From Robiginitomaculum sp. (lineage in GTDB: Bacteria > Pseudomonadota > Alphaproteobacteria > Caulobacterales > Maricaulaceae), in contig JAJFFQ010000002.1 of assembly GCA_021776565.1 (NCBI GenBank), forward strand, positions 43,805 through 107,804: a stretch of DNA of 64,000 nt. Reading direction: 5' to 3'. The translations under genes were made by a program, and so were the position numbers. Shown here piece after piece: positions 38,429 to 46,962 of the stretch. The notes beneath the pieces were generated by a model. That model saw nothing but the letters and a program-made list of their open reading frames with translations. It searched no databases and had not been told where the DNA came from. Position 1 is the first letter of the stretch; each line of letters starts with the position of its first letter.

Positions 38429-38949
38429 AGCTTCTCCCCCTTCAGCAGAGCCTGTAATGACTCGCTGTTGCGCATGAGAGCGCCGAGGTCTGCGCCGCCG
38501 CCCATACGTATCGCCTCTGCCGGGTCGGCAAGGCGTTCGGCCAGGCGGGTGCGAACATCACGAAGCCTTGCTGCCTGGGTTTCTGAATTCCATATTTGAA
38601 AATGACTATCGCAACCCACAAAAGCGCAGCGCCCGTCTATGCCCGCATGGGCAACAAACTCTTTGGGCAAGGTAACCCGGCCTGTACTATCAAAGTCGAG
38701 GCGCCGAATGGAGCCAAGAATGGCAATTTCCAAGTCTTTTCTAAGCTGGTCGTATCGCGGCAAATTGGCAATATCCATCCGGTATTGCTGGATGAACTGC
38801 TCACCGCCACCCTCAAGGTACGGGCCATCAAAATGCGGCAGAACATAGATGGCATCATGAGGATCATTACGCAGCGCCTCGCGATAGCCCGCAGGAACCG
38901 AAACCCGGTTTTTCGTATCTGCGCCATGCTCTGAGGTTGATAAAAACAC
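38425..38949 (-). CDS. mraZ: Transcriptional regulator MraZ
   Basis: DNA-binding protein built of two SpoVT/AbrB-type halves that regulates its own dcw operon. The 174-residue sequence starts at a GTG with the family opening FLSTSEHGADTKNRVSVPAGYR and has the second half LDFDSTGRVTLPKEFVAHAGI. It is the promoter-proximal gene of the dcw cluster. Evenly spaced TGGGA repeats, the known MraZ target type, lie about 70-100 bp upstream. Confidence 0.95.
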   Translation of the reverse strand: MFLSTSEHGADTKNRVSVPAGYREALRNDPHDAIYVLPHFDGPYLEGGGEQFIQQYRMDIANLPRYDQLRKDLEIAILGSIRRLDFDSTGRVTLPKEFVAHAGIDGRCAFVGCDSHFQIWNSETQAARLRDVRTRLAERLADPAEAIRMGGGADLGALMRNSESLQALLKGEKL

Positions 38950-39020
38950 GTCTGCCCTGCTCCCGGTTTCGAGGCCAGAACAGCTCCCCGTTCATACCGC
39001 CTCCCCTTTTTGGTAAGAAA

Positions 39021-39045
39021 TGGGATAACATGGGAATTTATGGGA
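39021..39045 (+). promoter_or_regulatory. MraZ-type operator (TGGGA repeats)
   Basis: TGGGA occurs at 39021, 39031 and 39041, exactly 10 bp apart, with a degenerate TGGTA at 39011. MraZ is known to bind TGGGN direct repeats separated by 5 bp. Here the repeats read on the strand opposite to mraZ. Confidence 0.75.
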
Positions 39046-39065
39046 AACAATGACGATCAAGAGAA

Positions 39066-39095
39066 TTTACAAGCTTTTTAGTCGTATTTTTGCAA
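39066..39095 (-). promoter_or_regulatory. Candidate promoter of the dcw cluster
   Basis: On the minus strand TTGCAA (39090-39095) and TGTAAA (39066-39071) are separated by 18 bases. They would place the transcription start near 39059, just upstream of the MraZ-type repeats. This is inferred from hexamer fit only. Confidence 0.4.
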
Positions 39096-39319
39096 TTTCT
39101 TAACACTATTTCAGAACGTTACATGAACATTGCCGTGCGCGGGTGTGCCGAGATGTGAAAACGGGTCACACGCCATATCCACACACCAATTAGGATCATG
39201 AGTGCCACACGGTTAAAAAATGGTATCCATACAAACGCACATCCAGCACGATTTGCGTTTTGTTGTCCTCAGACCTTACCCGCCCGCGTCACCCGACAGC
39301 CCGTATCATTTCGGTAAAA

Positions 39320-39507
39320 CCCACTACTGTCCGGTTTAGATTTAACTTGGGTCAAAAAGAATAATAGACACAATCTGTTATGATGAAAAAGGCTCTTCAG
39401 GACAGAATTTTTGCACCGCCAACTTTTTCCTCCCCCGCTCCTTCGACAAGCTCAGGATGAGGGCAGGGGAGGAAAACAAAATAATCGCTAAACCGGACAG
39501 CAGTGGG
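39320..39507. mobile_element. Possible MITE with 20-bp terminal inverted repeats
   Basis: CCCACTACTGTCCGGTTTAG at 39320-39339 faces CTAAACCGGACAGCAGTGGG at 39488-39507: 20-bp ends with one mismatch enclosing a 188-bp unit with no gene. Inside is a second inverted repeat (TTTTCCTCCCC / GGGGAGGAAAA, 39425-39476) that contains a CCTTCGACAAGCTCAGGATGAGG repeat. No clear target duplication is seen. Confidence 0.5.
39425..39476. repeat. REP-like repeat with CTCATCCTGAGCTTGTCGAAGGAG core
   Basis: The core reads on the minus strand. A near copy (two differences over about 26 bases) lies at 46256-46283 on the plus strand, and its last 15 bases recur at 50847-50861. Here it is framed by TTTTCCTCCCC and GGGGAGGAAAA arms. 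Confidence 0.7.
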
Positions 39508-39750
39508 ACAAGCCCGGCATGACACCAGGATGGATTTCCCTATCCAGTGACAGAGGGTTGGGATGGGGGCTTGTAAACCGGAAACCGTAAACAAGTGCAT
39601 TGAGTAAACTGTGCCGTAATTCCTTGATCGTATGGCATATCAATGTAAATTGGAACTCACATACTAACTGCAAAAAATGCCGGGTCATGAACTCATAACC
39701 AGGATCAATATGGTATGATATTCGGTAGCCTCTCTGGTAAGGGAAACATC

Positions 39751-40254
39751 ATGGCCAATCACACATTCGATCAATATATCCGCAAAGAAATGATTATCAA
39801 TGTAGCGATCAATGTGCTTATCAATTGCGCAATAATCTGGTTTGTCAAAAAGGACGCAGGCCCCATTTCTGCCGGTGGTGAAGCGGGGTTTCAGGTTGAT
39901 ATCCTTGCCACCTCATTCCTTTTGTTCTTTATTATGAGCCTTGTGGTCATCAGCATTCATCGGGTTCGGTTCAGGGCAGGGAAACTTCCAGAGTTTCATC
40001 ACAATGCGAAAAACTGGCGTCACAAATTGTTTGGCCGATTGCCCTATTCTGTGTGGTTATTGGCCTTGGGTTTTGCCCTGTTTGCTCTTCTTGTTTTTGC
40101 GCCAATAACGCTCGGATTATTAGTGGTATTTGGTATTTCAGAATTCTCACCTGTGACATACACGGTCTTCAAAGGGGTTTGGGTTGCCGTATTGGTAGCG
40201 ATAATGAACAGGACAATCATTGAAGCAGCCATAATAAGGATACTGCCAGACTAA
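39751..40254 (+). CDS. Small polytopic membrane protein of unknown function
   Basis: A 167-residue protein with about four hydrophobic segments: near residues 18-34, 50-72, 98-120 and 126-150. It opens with a polar stretch (MANHTFDQYIRKE) and has a basic loop (HRVRFRAGKLPEFHHNAKNWRHK) between the second and third helices. I start it at the ATG at 39751, preceded by AAGGGAAACATC, not at the upstream frame start. I do not recognise the family. It converges on the hydantoinase gene with a 10-bp gap. Confidence 0.7.
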   Translation: MANHTFDQYIRKEMIINVAINVLINCAIIWFVKKDAGPISAGGEAGFQVDILATSFLLFFIMSLVVISIHRVRFRAGKLPEFHHNAKNWRHKLFGRLPYSVWLLALGFALFALLVFAPITLGLLVVFGISEFSPVTYTVFKGVWVAVLVAIMNRTIIEAAIIRILPD

Positions 40255-40264
40255 AGCCCGAAGT

Positions 40265-43200
40265 TCAGGGTTTACTACCCAAACCACCGCCGCCGGGGGT
40301 TAGGATTTCCAGGATATCACCCGTATTGACATTTGCCTGAAAACACCCGGCCTGCGGCTCCACCGTTCCATCGGCGTGGATCAGATTTTGCTGACCGGAT
40401 GCACCAGAGCCACCACCATCCAGGCCGGGCGGGCGGGTTTGTCTTCGCGTGGATAACAAGGCAACGCTCATGGGGGCCAAGAATTTCAATCGCCGTATGC
40501 TGCCCTCACCGCCCGGCCATTGCCCTTTTCCGCCTGAGTTTTTGCGCACACCATGATGTTCAACGCGCACAGGAAAGCGGCTTTCCAGAACTTCCGGGTC
40601 GGTCAGGCGTGAATTGGTCATGTGGGTATGAATGGCGCTTTCACCGGCAAAACCCTCTCCTCCCTTGATCCCGGCACCGGCACCACCGCAAATGGTCTCA
40701 TAATACTGGTGTGCAGCATCACCAAAAGTCAGATTATTCATGGTTCCTTGCGCAGCAGCCATTTTTCCCGTCGCCAGAAACAAGGCGTCAACAATATGCT
40801 GGCTGGTTTCCACATTGCCCGCCACAACCGCACCCGGGTGTTGCGGATCGAGCATTGATCCCTTGGGGATGATAATCTTGAGCGGCTTGAGACATCCCTC
40901 GTTCAAAGGAATATCCGCATCCGCAAGAGTGCGAAATACATACAGCACCGCCGCCCGGGCAACCGATGACGGGGCATTGAAATTATTGGACATTTGTGCA
41001 GATGTGTCGGTAAAATCCACCAAGGCACTGCGGCGTTTATGATCTACATCAATGCGCACATTTATCATTGCACCACAATCCATCGGCACACGGGCAGAGC
41101 CGGATTGCAACCGGTCAATAACCCCGCGTACTGCCGCCTCAGCGTTTTTGCGCACATGCCCCATATAGGCCTGCACGCCCTTTTTGCCATGCTCAGCCAC
41201 CATGCGGGACAGCTCATTGGCTCCGCAGGTACAGGCCGCGATCTGGGCCTGCAAATCGGCAACATTTTGCGCCGGGTTGCGGGCCGGCCAGCGTGTTGAG
41301 CTTAAAATATCACGCACCACATCTTCCTGAAAGACGCCCGTGCGCAAGATCGGCACGCAATCAAAAATAACACCTTCTTCTTCGATACTTGTCGAGAACG
41401 GCGGCATGGAGCCGGGCCGCGCCCCGCCCACATCCGCATGATGCCCGCGCGCCGCCACCCAAAATAATCGCTTGCCTGTTTTATCATCCATGACTGGCAT
41501 AACCACAGTAATATCAGGCACATGAGTGCCACCGGCATAGGGAGAATTAAGCGCCACCGCTTCGCCGCCTTTCAGGTCTGGCACCCGCTCCAGCACTTCA
41601 CGCACACTGGCTGCCATAGAGCCAAGATGAACCGGCATGTGCGGCGCATTGGCGACCAAAGCCCCATCGGCTTCAAATACGGCGCATGAGAAATCCAGCC
41701 GTTCCTTCATGTTAACGGAAAGGGCTGTGCGTTCCAGCACCTGACCCATTTGCACCGCCACGCCCATAAACCGCCGGTTGAACAGCTCCAGCTGAACCGG
41801 GTCGCATTTTTGTATATTTGCATGTGCAGATTTACTGGCTTTGCCGGTCATGACCAGCATCCCATCTCCACGCATCAACGCCCGCCAGCCAGGTTCAACC
41901 AAAACCTGCGAATGGGCATCAACAAGCAGCGCCGGGCCATGAACTTCCTGCCCTGCCCCCAGATCAGAAAGGTGATAAACCGGCAGGGCAATTTCACCCT
42001 CTGTAGTCGATAAAACACCAACAGAAAGCGGTGCAAGTTTCCCGCTTTTTCTTTCGCGCTTCAAACTCATGCTCGCCATTTCCGGCGGTATGACCTCCAG
42101 AGCCAAAGCAAGAGAATCCATTATTATGGGCGCCCCATCGCGCATAAATCCATAAAGTTTCTTATGATTTTGTTCAAATTGAGCACGCATATCCTTTACT
42201 GCTCCCATGGGTACAGGAAGTACAGAATCCGAGCCGGCATATTTTAGATAAATGGTCTGGCTACGCTGGATGGCAGAGACATTTATGTTATGACCTTGAA
42301 AATCCTCCACAGCAGACTGATAAAGTTCATCTGCGCACGCACGGGCAACTTTCAACCCCGCCGCATCCAACGGCAGCAACAAGGATTGGTGCCGCTCTGC
42401 GCGCAAATCTGCCAGGCCAATACCAAAGGCTGACAACAATCCTGCAAAGGGATGAACCAGCACAGTAGTCATGCCCAGCGCACTGGCCAATGCACAGGCC
42501 ATTTGCCCCCCCGCCCCACCAAAGGACGCCAGCGCATACCCAGCCGGGTCAATACCCTTGGCCAATGAGATGGCCTTGACCGCCTGCGCCATATTTTCAA
42601 TGGCAATGGCCACAAAACCCAGCGCCGCTTCACTTGCGGACTTTGCCCCCATTTGCAGTGCCAAATGCGAGAGCGCGGTGCGGGCGGCCATCACATCAGG
42701 TGCTGATGAGCTGTTTGGGCCAAAGGTTTTGGGAAAAAACTCAGGCGACAGCCGCCCCAGCACCAGATTGGCATCGGTCAGGGTGGCCGGGCCGCCACGC
42801 CCATAACTGGCTGGCCCTGGCACTGCCCCGGCGCTATGGGGGCCGACCTGTGCGCGCAAGCCTTCATAGCCAAGAATGGAGCCACCGCCAGCGGCCAATG
42901 TATGCACCGCCACCATGGAAGCACGTAAGTGTACGCCCTCCAGCGCCATGCCACTCATGCGTTCCACCTTGCCATCTTCGGCGCGAGACACATCCGTAGA
43001 CGTACCGCCCATGTCAAAGCCGATGACCTTGGCAAAACCTGCTGCCAGTGAGGTTTTTGCCATACCCATTACACCGCCTGCCGGGCCGGAAAGCACCGCT
43101 TCTCTGGCACGAAAACTGTCGGCCAACGCCAGGCCGCCCGAGGATTTCATAAAATAAAGCGGGGTAACACCCAACGCGCCTTGCACCCGTTCCACATAGT

Positions 43201-43870
43201 CATCCAGCACCGGTGACAGATACGCATCCGCCAGTATTGTCGAGGCGCGAAGAGCCAGCTTCTGCAAAGGATTAACCGAACTGGTGCTAATCGCCCTAAA
43301 CCCACATTCATGGGCCATTTTGGCGATGCGTTGCTCATGCACCGGATTATCATAGCCAAACATGAGACAGATTGCGACGGAGCGGCATCCGTTCCCATAG
43401 GCGGCTTTTAAGCCGACCATAACCGCAGCCTCGTCCAAAGGCTTTACTATTTCACCATTGGCCCCGACCCGCTCATCCACTTGCAGAACTTCGGCATAAA
43501 GCGGTAATGGGCGTGTCAGATCCAGCGCGAAAATATCGCTTCGTGTCTGATCGCCAATCACCAGAGTATCGGCAAATCCTTTGGTGGTAACAAATAACGT
43601 TTTTGCCCCCTTGCGTTCAAGAAGTGCATTTGTGGCCACCGTCGTGCCCATTTTGACCATGGCAATGCGTGCTGAGGGCAAGTCTTCACCCTTGCTCACC
43701 CCCAAAATACGCCTGATGCCTTCTATGGCAGCATCCGGATAGACATTCGGGTTTTCTGACAGGACTTTGATCGCTTGAAAGTTACCATTGTCAGACAAGC
43801 CGATCACATCAGTAAACGTGCCACCCCGGTCTATCCAGAAAGACCATTTGGCTGTTTCAGCCATCGCCAT
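40265..43870 (-). CDS. Hydantoinase/5-oxoprolinase, HyuA-HyuB fusion
   Basis: A 1201-residue protein that joins the two subunits of the ATP-dependent hydantoinase/oxoprolinase family. The A half (about 1-680) has the actin-like nucleotide motifs [11 protein letters not shown] and [13 protein letters not shown]. The B half (about 700-1201) begins around [19 protein letters not shown] and includes [21 protein letters not shown]-like blocks. Single-chain forms are typical of 5-oxoprolinase, which opens 5-oxoproline to glutamate in the glutathione cycle, so that is the best guess; hydantoin cleavage is the alternative. The ATG follows GAGGAAGG. It stands alone between an unknown membrane protein and djlA. 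Confidence 0.88.
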   Translation of the reverse strand: MAMAETAKWSFWIDRGGTFTDVIGLSDNGNFQAIKVLSENPNVYPDAAIEGIRRILGVSKGEDLPSARIAMVKMGTTVATNALLERKGAKTLFVTTKGFADTLVIGDQTRSDIFALDLTRPLPLYAEVLQVDERVGANGEIVKPLDEAAVMVGLKAAYGNGCRSVAICLMFGYDNPVHEQRIAKMAHECGFRAISTSSVNPLQKLALRASTILADAYLSPVLDDYVERVQGALGVTPLYFMKSSGGLALADSFRAREAVLSGPAGGVMGMAKTSLAAGFAKVIGFDMGGTSTDVSRAEDGKVERMSGMALEGVHLRASMVAVHTLAAGGGSILGYEGLRAQVGPHSAGAVPGPASYGRGGPATLTDANLVLGRLSPEFFPKTFGPNSSSAPDVMAARTALSHLALQMGAKSASEAALGFVAIAIENMAQAVKAISLAKGIDPAGYALASFGGAGGQMACALASALGMTTVLVHPFAGLLSAFGIGLADLRAERHQSLLLPLDAAGLKVARACADELYQSAVEDFQGHNINVSAIQRSQTIYLKYAGSDSVLPVPMGAVKDMRAQFEQNHKKLYGFMRDGAPIIMDSLALALEVIPPEMASMSLKRERKSGKLAPLSVGVLSTTEGEIALPVYHLSDLGAGQEVHGPALLVDAHSQVLVEPGWRALMRGDGMLVMTGKASKSAHANIQKCDPVQLELFNRRFMGVAVQMGQVLERTALSVNMKERLDFSCAVFEADGALVANAPHMPVHLGSMAASVREVLERVPDLKGGEAVALNSPYAGGTHVPDITVVMPVMDDKTGKRLFWVAARGHHADVGGARPGSMPPFSTSIEEEGVIFDCVPILRTGVFQEDVVRDILSSTRWPARNPAQNVADLQAQIAACTCGANELSRMVAEHGKKGVQAYMGHVRKNAEAAVRGVIDRLQSGSARVPMDCGAMINVRIDVDHKRRSALVDFTDTSAQMSNNFNAPSSVARAAVLYVFRTLADADIPLNEGCLKPLKIIIPKGSMLDPQHPGAVVAGNVETSQHIVDALFLATGKMAAAQGTMNNLTFGDAAHQYYETICGGAGAGIKGGEGFAGESAIHTHMTNSRLTDPEVLESRFPVRVEHHGVRKNSGGKGQWPGGEGSIRRLKFLAPMSVALLSTRRQTRPPGLDGGGSGASGQQNLIHADGTVEPQAGCFQANVNTGDILEILTPGGGGLGSKP

Positions 43871-43991
43871 AATTATGCCTTCCTCAAGTTCAGATTGTAA
43901 ACATTGCGCACTGGTTACACCTTGTCACTTCCATTTATCATTGCCACAGGCCCAACCATTTGCTCAAACCAGATTAGGAGTAGCCGATAAG

Positions 43992-44690
43992 ATGGGCATT
44001 TGGCGTAGATTTACCGAAATTGCAGCTGGCGCCGCCGGATTTTTTGTTGAATCTGATGATGAGCAACAACCTGGCCGACGTGTTGATAATGCGGGCTATG
44101 CCACCGCACTTATTGCCCTTGGGGCTAAGCTGGCAAAGGCTGATGGCCTGGTGACCGCCGAAGAAATTACCGCCTTTCGTGAAGTGTTTTCGGCGCCGCC
44201 CAGCGCCCAGAACGATGTCGCCCGCCTGTTTAACCTGTTTCGCCAGACTACATTGGGATTTGAGTCCTATGCCAAGCGGGTGGCGCGCAGATTTCGCTGT
44301 TGCCCGGCCATACTGGAAGATATTCTGGATGGCCTGTTCCATATTGCCCGCGCCGATGGCCGGGTTACCGATGACGAGGAAGTATTTCTGAAACAGGTTT
44401 CAGACATTTTCGGGTTTTCGGATCGTGAATACAGACGAATTCGTGCCAGCCGCCTGGGGCGGGAACCCGACGATCCGTATTTAATTTTGGGTATTGACGA
44501 GAGTATTCGTGATTGTGACATCAAGAAAGCCTATCGGCGTATGGCTTCGGCCAACCACCCGGATCGCATTATTGCACGAGGGCTGCCGGCAGAAATGCAG
44601 GGGCTTGCCAGCAGAAAAATGGCAATGATTAACCTGGCTTATGAGAAAATTCTCACTGAACGCGGCCTGGCTCGCGATACTGTGCATTGA
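43992..44690 (+). CDS. djlA: DjlA-like J-domain protein with TerB domain
   Basis: A 232-residue protein with a TerB-like helical domain (about 35-150) and a C-terminal J domain (about 165-232) that contains the HPD motif (ANHPDRII), the element that stimulates DnaK-type ATPases. Classical DjlA has an N-terminal membrane helix. Here the N-terminus (IWRRFTEIAAGAAGFFVES) is only weakly hydrophobic, so membrane anchoring is doubtful. The start at 43992 is set by the family N-terminus; the upstream frame to 43788 is spurious. It is followed by a small membrane protein and ampD on the same strand. Confidence 0.85.
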   Translation: MGIWRRFTEIAAGAAGFFVESDDEQQPGRRVDNAGYATALIALGAKLAKADGLVTAEEITAFREVFSAPPSAQNDVARLFNLFRQTTLGFESYAKRVARRFRCCPAILEDILDGLFHIARADGRVTDDEEVFLKQVSDIFGFSDREYRRIRASRLGREPDDPYLILGIDESIRDCDIKKAYRRMASANHPDRIIARGLPAEMQGLASRKMAMINLAYEKILTERGLARDTVH

Positions 44691-44759
44691 CCTTGGCGCG
44701 TTTCATGCCAAGATAGGGTTATCGCTTTGCCTTGGGGGCAATGACCAGCGGAGAACGCC

Positions 44760-45068
44760 ATGACGACGGCAAAAATTGACCATAACGAGCCTGGCGGGTT
44801 TGCCGCCCGCCTGTTAAAGACAGTGCGCAGCAGTGCGCTTTGGCTGGGAACCGTTGTTTTTGCGGCCCTGGCCGCTTTGGCCGCGTTTTTCTTTGCCCTG
44901 GCTGCCTTGGCCGGAACCTTTATCATTGTTGGCACACTGGCCCTTGTCTGGCTCATTTTTCGTATTGCCGGGTCGCGCCGCCCCAAAGAAACAGGCAATA
45001 CCCTTAATGCGCGTCGTGGGCCTCATGGCTGGACAGTGGACGGTATTGGGCCATTTGGCTCGCGCTAA
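44760..45068 (+). CDS. Small two-helix membrane protein of unknown function
   Basis: A 102-residue protein with two adjacent hydrophobic segments (about 28-47 and 50-70), both rich in Ala and Leu, and a polar C-terminal tail (SRRPKETGNTLNARRG). The ATG follows GCGGAGAACGCC, a good ribosome binding site. It lies 69 bp after djlA and 16 bp before ampD, so it is probably part of one transcript with them. No family is recognised. Confidence 0.65.
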   Translation: MTTAKIDHNEPGGFAARLLKTVRSSALWLGTVVFAALAALAAFFFALAALAGTFIIVGTLALVWLIFRIAGSRRPKETGNTLNARRGPHGWTVDGIGPFGSR

Positions 45069-45084
45069 TCCACTATAAACGGCT

Positions 45085-45774
45085 ATGATTCTCACAGCCC
45101 CCTCGCCCAATTTTAACCACCGCACCCTGCCCATTTCCATGCTGGTGCTGCATTATACCGGCATGAAAACCGGCGTAGAGGCGCTGGCCAGATTGCGCGA
45201 CCCGACTGCTAAAGTGTCTGCCCATTACCTGATCGAGGAAGATGGGCACATATTTGCAATGGTTGCCGAGCACCAGCGCGCTTGGCACGCGGGCCTTGGC
45301 TGCTGGCGGGGTATTACTGACGTTAACTCAGCCTCTATTGGCATAGAGATCGTCAATGGTGGCCACGATTTTGGCTTGCCCTCCTTTGCAGAACCACAAA
45401 TCAAAGCCGTTATTACACTGGGCCTTGAGATCGTGAAGCGCCACAATATCGCAGCTCATAATATTGTTGGCCATTCTGACATTGCGCCGGGGCGTAAAAC
45501 TGATCCCGGCGAGCACTTCCCCTGGCAACATCTGGCTAAAACCGGTTTGGGCCAATGGCCAAAACATTCCGATTTACCCGTGGATAATGCCAAATTGTAC
45601 AATGACCTTGCCCATATTGGGTATGGGTTTGATAATGCCAATGCAGCCGACATCATCACCGCCTTTCAGCGCCATTTTCTGCCCGAGGCTATTTCCGGGC
45701 AGCCCTGCGCGCAAACGTGCGCACTGGCCCACACTCTGGCCAGACTGACCCCGGGTCTTGACGACGCGCCGTAA
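45085..45774 (+). CDS. ampD: N-acetylmuramoyl-L-alanine amidase, AmpD type
   Basis: A zinc amidase that cleaves the stem peptide from anhydro-MurNAc in cell-wall recycling. The 229-residue protein has the amidase_2 fold with likely zinc ligands in LVLHYTGM (His) and HSDIAPGRKTDPGEHFPW (His and Asp). A C-terminal helical region (about 165-215, with ADIITAFQRHFLPEAI) resembles the peptidoglycan-binding part found in some relatives. No signal peptide is present, which fits the cytoplasmic AmpD role. The rnpB promoter lies within and just after its 3' end. Confidence 0.93.
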   Translation: MILTAPSPNFNHRTLPISMLVLHYTGMKTGVEALARLRDPTAKVSAHYLIEEDGHIFAMVAEHQRAWHAGLGCWRGITDVNSASIGIEIVNGGHDFGLPSFAEPQIKAVITLGLEIVKRHNIAAHNIVGHSDIAPGRKTDPGEHFPWQHLAKTGLGQWPKHSDLPVDNAKLYNDLAHIGYGFDNANAADIITAFQRHFLPEAISGQPCAQTCALAHTLARLTPGLDDAP

Positions 45775-45786
45775 ATCGCCTTGTTA
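45758..45786 (+). promoter_or_regulatory. Promoter of rnpB
   Basis: TTGACG (45758-45763), a 17-base spacer and TTGTTA (45781-45786) place the transcription start near 45793, exactly where the first strand of the RNase P P1 helix begins. The -35 hexamer lies inside ampD. Confidence 0.65.
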
Positions 45787-45790
45787 GCAA

Positions 45791-46176
<386 letters not shown>

Positions 46177-46192
46177 CTTTGTGCTATCGCCT

Positions 46193-46310
46193 CACCAGTA
46201 ACGCGTACTGGTGGGGCAATATGAGCACGGGTTTCTTGTGCTTAACATAACTCAGCCTCATGCTGAGCTTATCGAAGGAGAGGTGTCATACCAGTACCCT
46301 GTGCTGGTAT
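46193..46310. repeat. Cluster of short palindromes downstream of rnpB
   Basis: CACCAGTA-ACGCG-TACTGGTG (46193-46213) is a perfect 8-bp stem. CTCAGC-CTCAT-GCTGAG (46251-46267) leads into the REP-like core CCTCATGCTGAGCTTATCGAAGGAG (46256-46280). ATACCAG...CTGGTAT (46288-46310) closes the set. The spacer before the YdeI-like gene is otherwise empty. Confidence 0.7.
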
Positions 46311-46359
46311 AACAAATAAAATTGTATGATTTAGTGTAACCTGACCCTAAACTGGTTTT

Positions 46360-46950
46360 ATGAAAACAACAAAAACGCCGGACGAATATTATCAGACCAA
46401 CAGGGACTGGCAGGATGAGGTCAATTCTTTACGCGCAATACTGTTGGATACAGAACTGGTCGAGGAGATAAAATGGGGGGCGCCTTGCTACACATTTCAG
46501 GGCAAAAACGTCGTGGGCCTTGGGGCGTTCAAAAAGTACTACGGCCTCTGGTTTCATCAGGGCGTGTTACTGGCCGATAATTCCGGGGTGCTCATCAATG
46601 CCCAGGAAGGCAAGACAAACGCCCTGCGCCAATGGCGCATGACCTCTATTGACGACATTAACCCGTCCATGATTACCGCCTATGTAGACGAAGCCATTGC
46701 CTTGGCTAAAGCAGGAAAATCTGTAAAGCCAGCGCGCAATCAACCCCTGACGATACCAGATGAACTTGCGCGGGTTTTAGAAGAAAATCCGAAGGTGAAA
46801 ACGGCCTTTATTAACCTGAAACCCGGATTACAACGCGAATATGCAGACTATATTATCGAGGCCAAACGAGCACCAACAAAGCAGCGACGCATTGAAAAAA
46901 TGCTGCCCATGATCCTGGCTGGCAAGGGCTTGAACGATAAATACCGCTAG
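46360..46950 (+). CDS. YdeI/DUF1801-family protein
   Basis: A 196-residue soluble protein. The N-terminal part (about 10-115) matches the DUF1801/YdhG pattern (EEIKWGAPCYTFQGKNVVGLGAFKKYYGLWF), and the C-terminal part (about 135-196, FINLKPGLQREYADYIIEAK...RRIEKMLPMI) matches the helical YdeI/OmpD-associated tail. The biochemical role of this family is not established. No good Shine-Dalgarno sequence precedes the ATG, so the transcript may be leaderless or poorly translated. It converges with polA, with only 12 bp between the stops. Confidence 0.8.
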   Translation: MKTTKTPDEYYQTNRDWQDEVNSLRAILLDTELVEEIKWGAPCYTFQGKNVVGLGAFKKYYGLWFHQGVLLADNSGVLINAQEGKTNALRQWRMTSIDDINPSMITAYVDEAIALAKAGKSVKPARNQPLTIPDELARVLEENPKVKTAFINLKPGLQREYADYIIEAKRAPTKQRRIEKMLPMILAGKGLNDKYR

Positions 46951-46962
46951 GCGCGCACTCCC

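Larger units (their letters stand above)
38950..39750. other. Long spacer upstream of mraZ
   Basis: This 800-base stretch holds the dcw promoter region, the MraZ-type boxes, the possible MITE and its inner repeat. The part from 39508 to 39750 shows nothing I can name. The ORFs predicted here (for example 39397-39688, minus) follow the repeat sequence and are not genes. Confidence 0.6.

Noticed and set aside
39397-39688. Two minus-strand ORFs of 66-67 aa upstream of mraZ
   Set aside because: They run through the inverted-repeat unit and contain repeat-derived peptide only.
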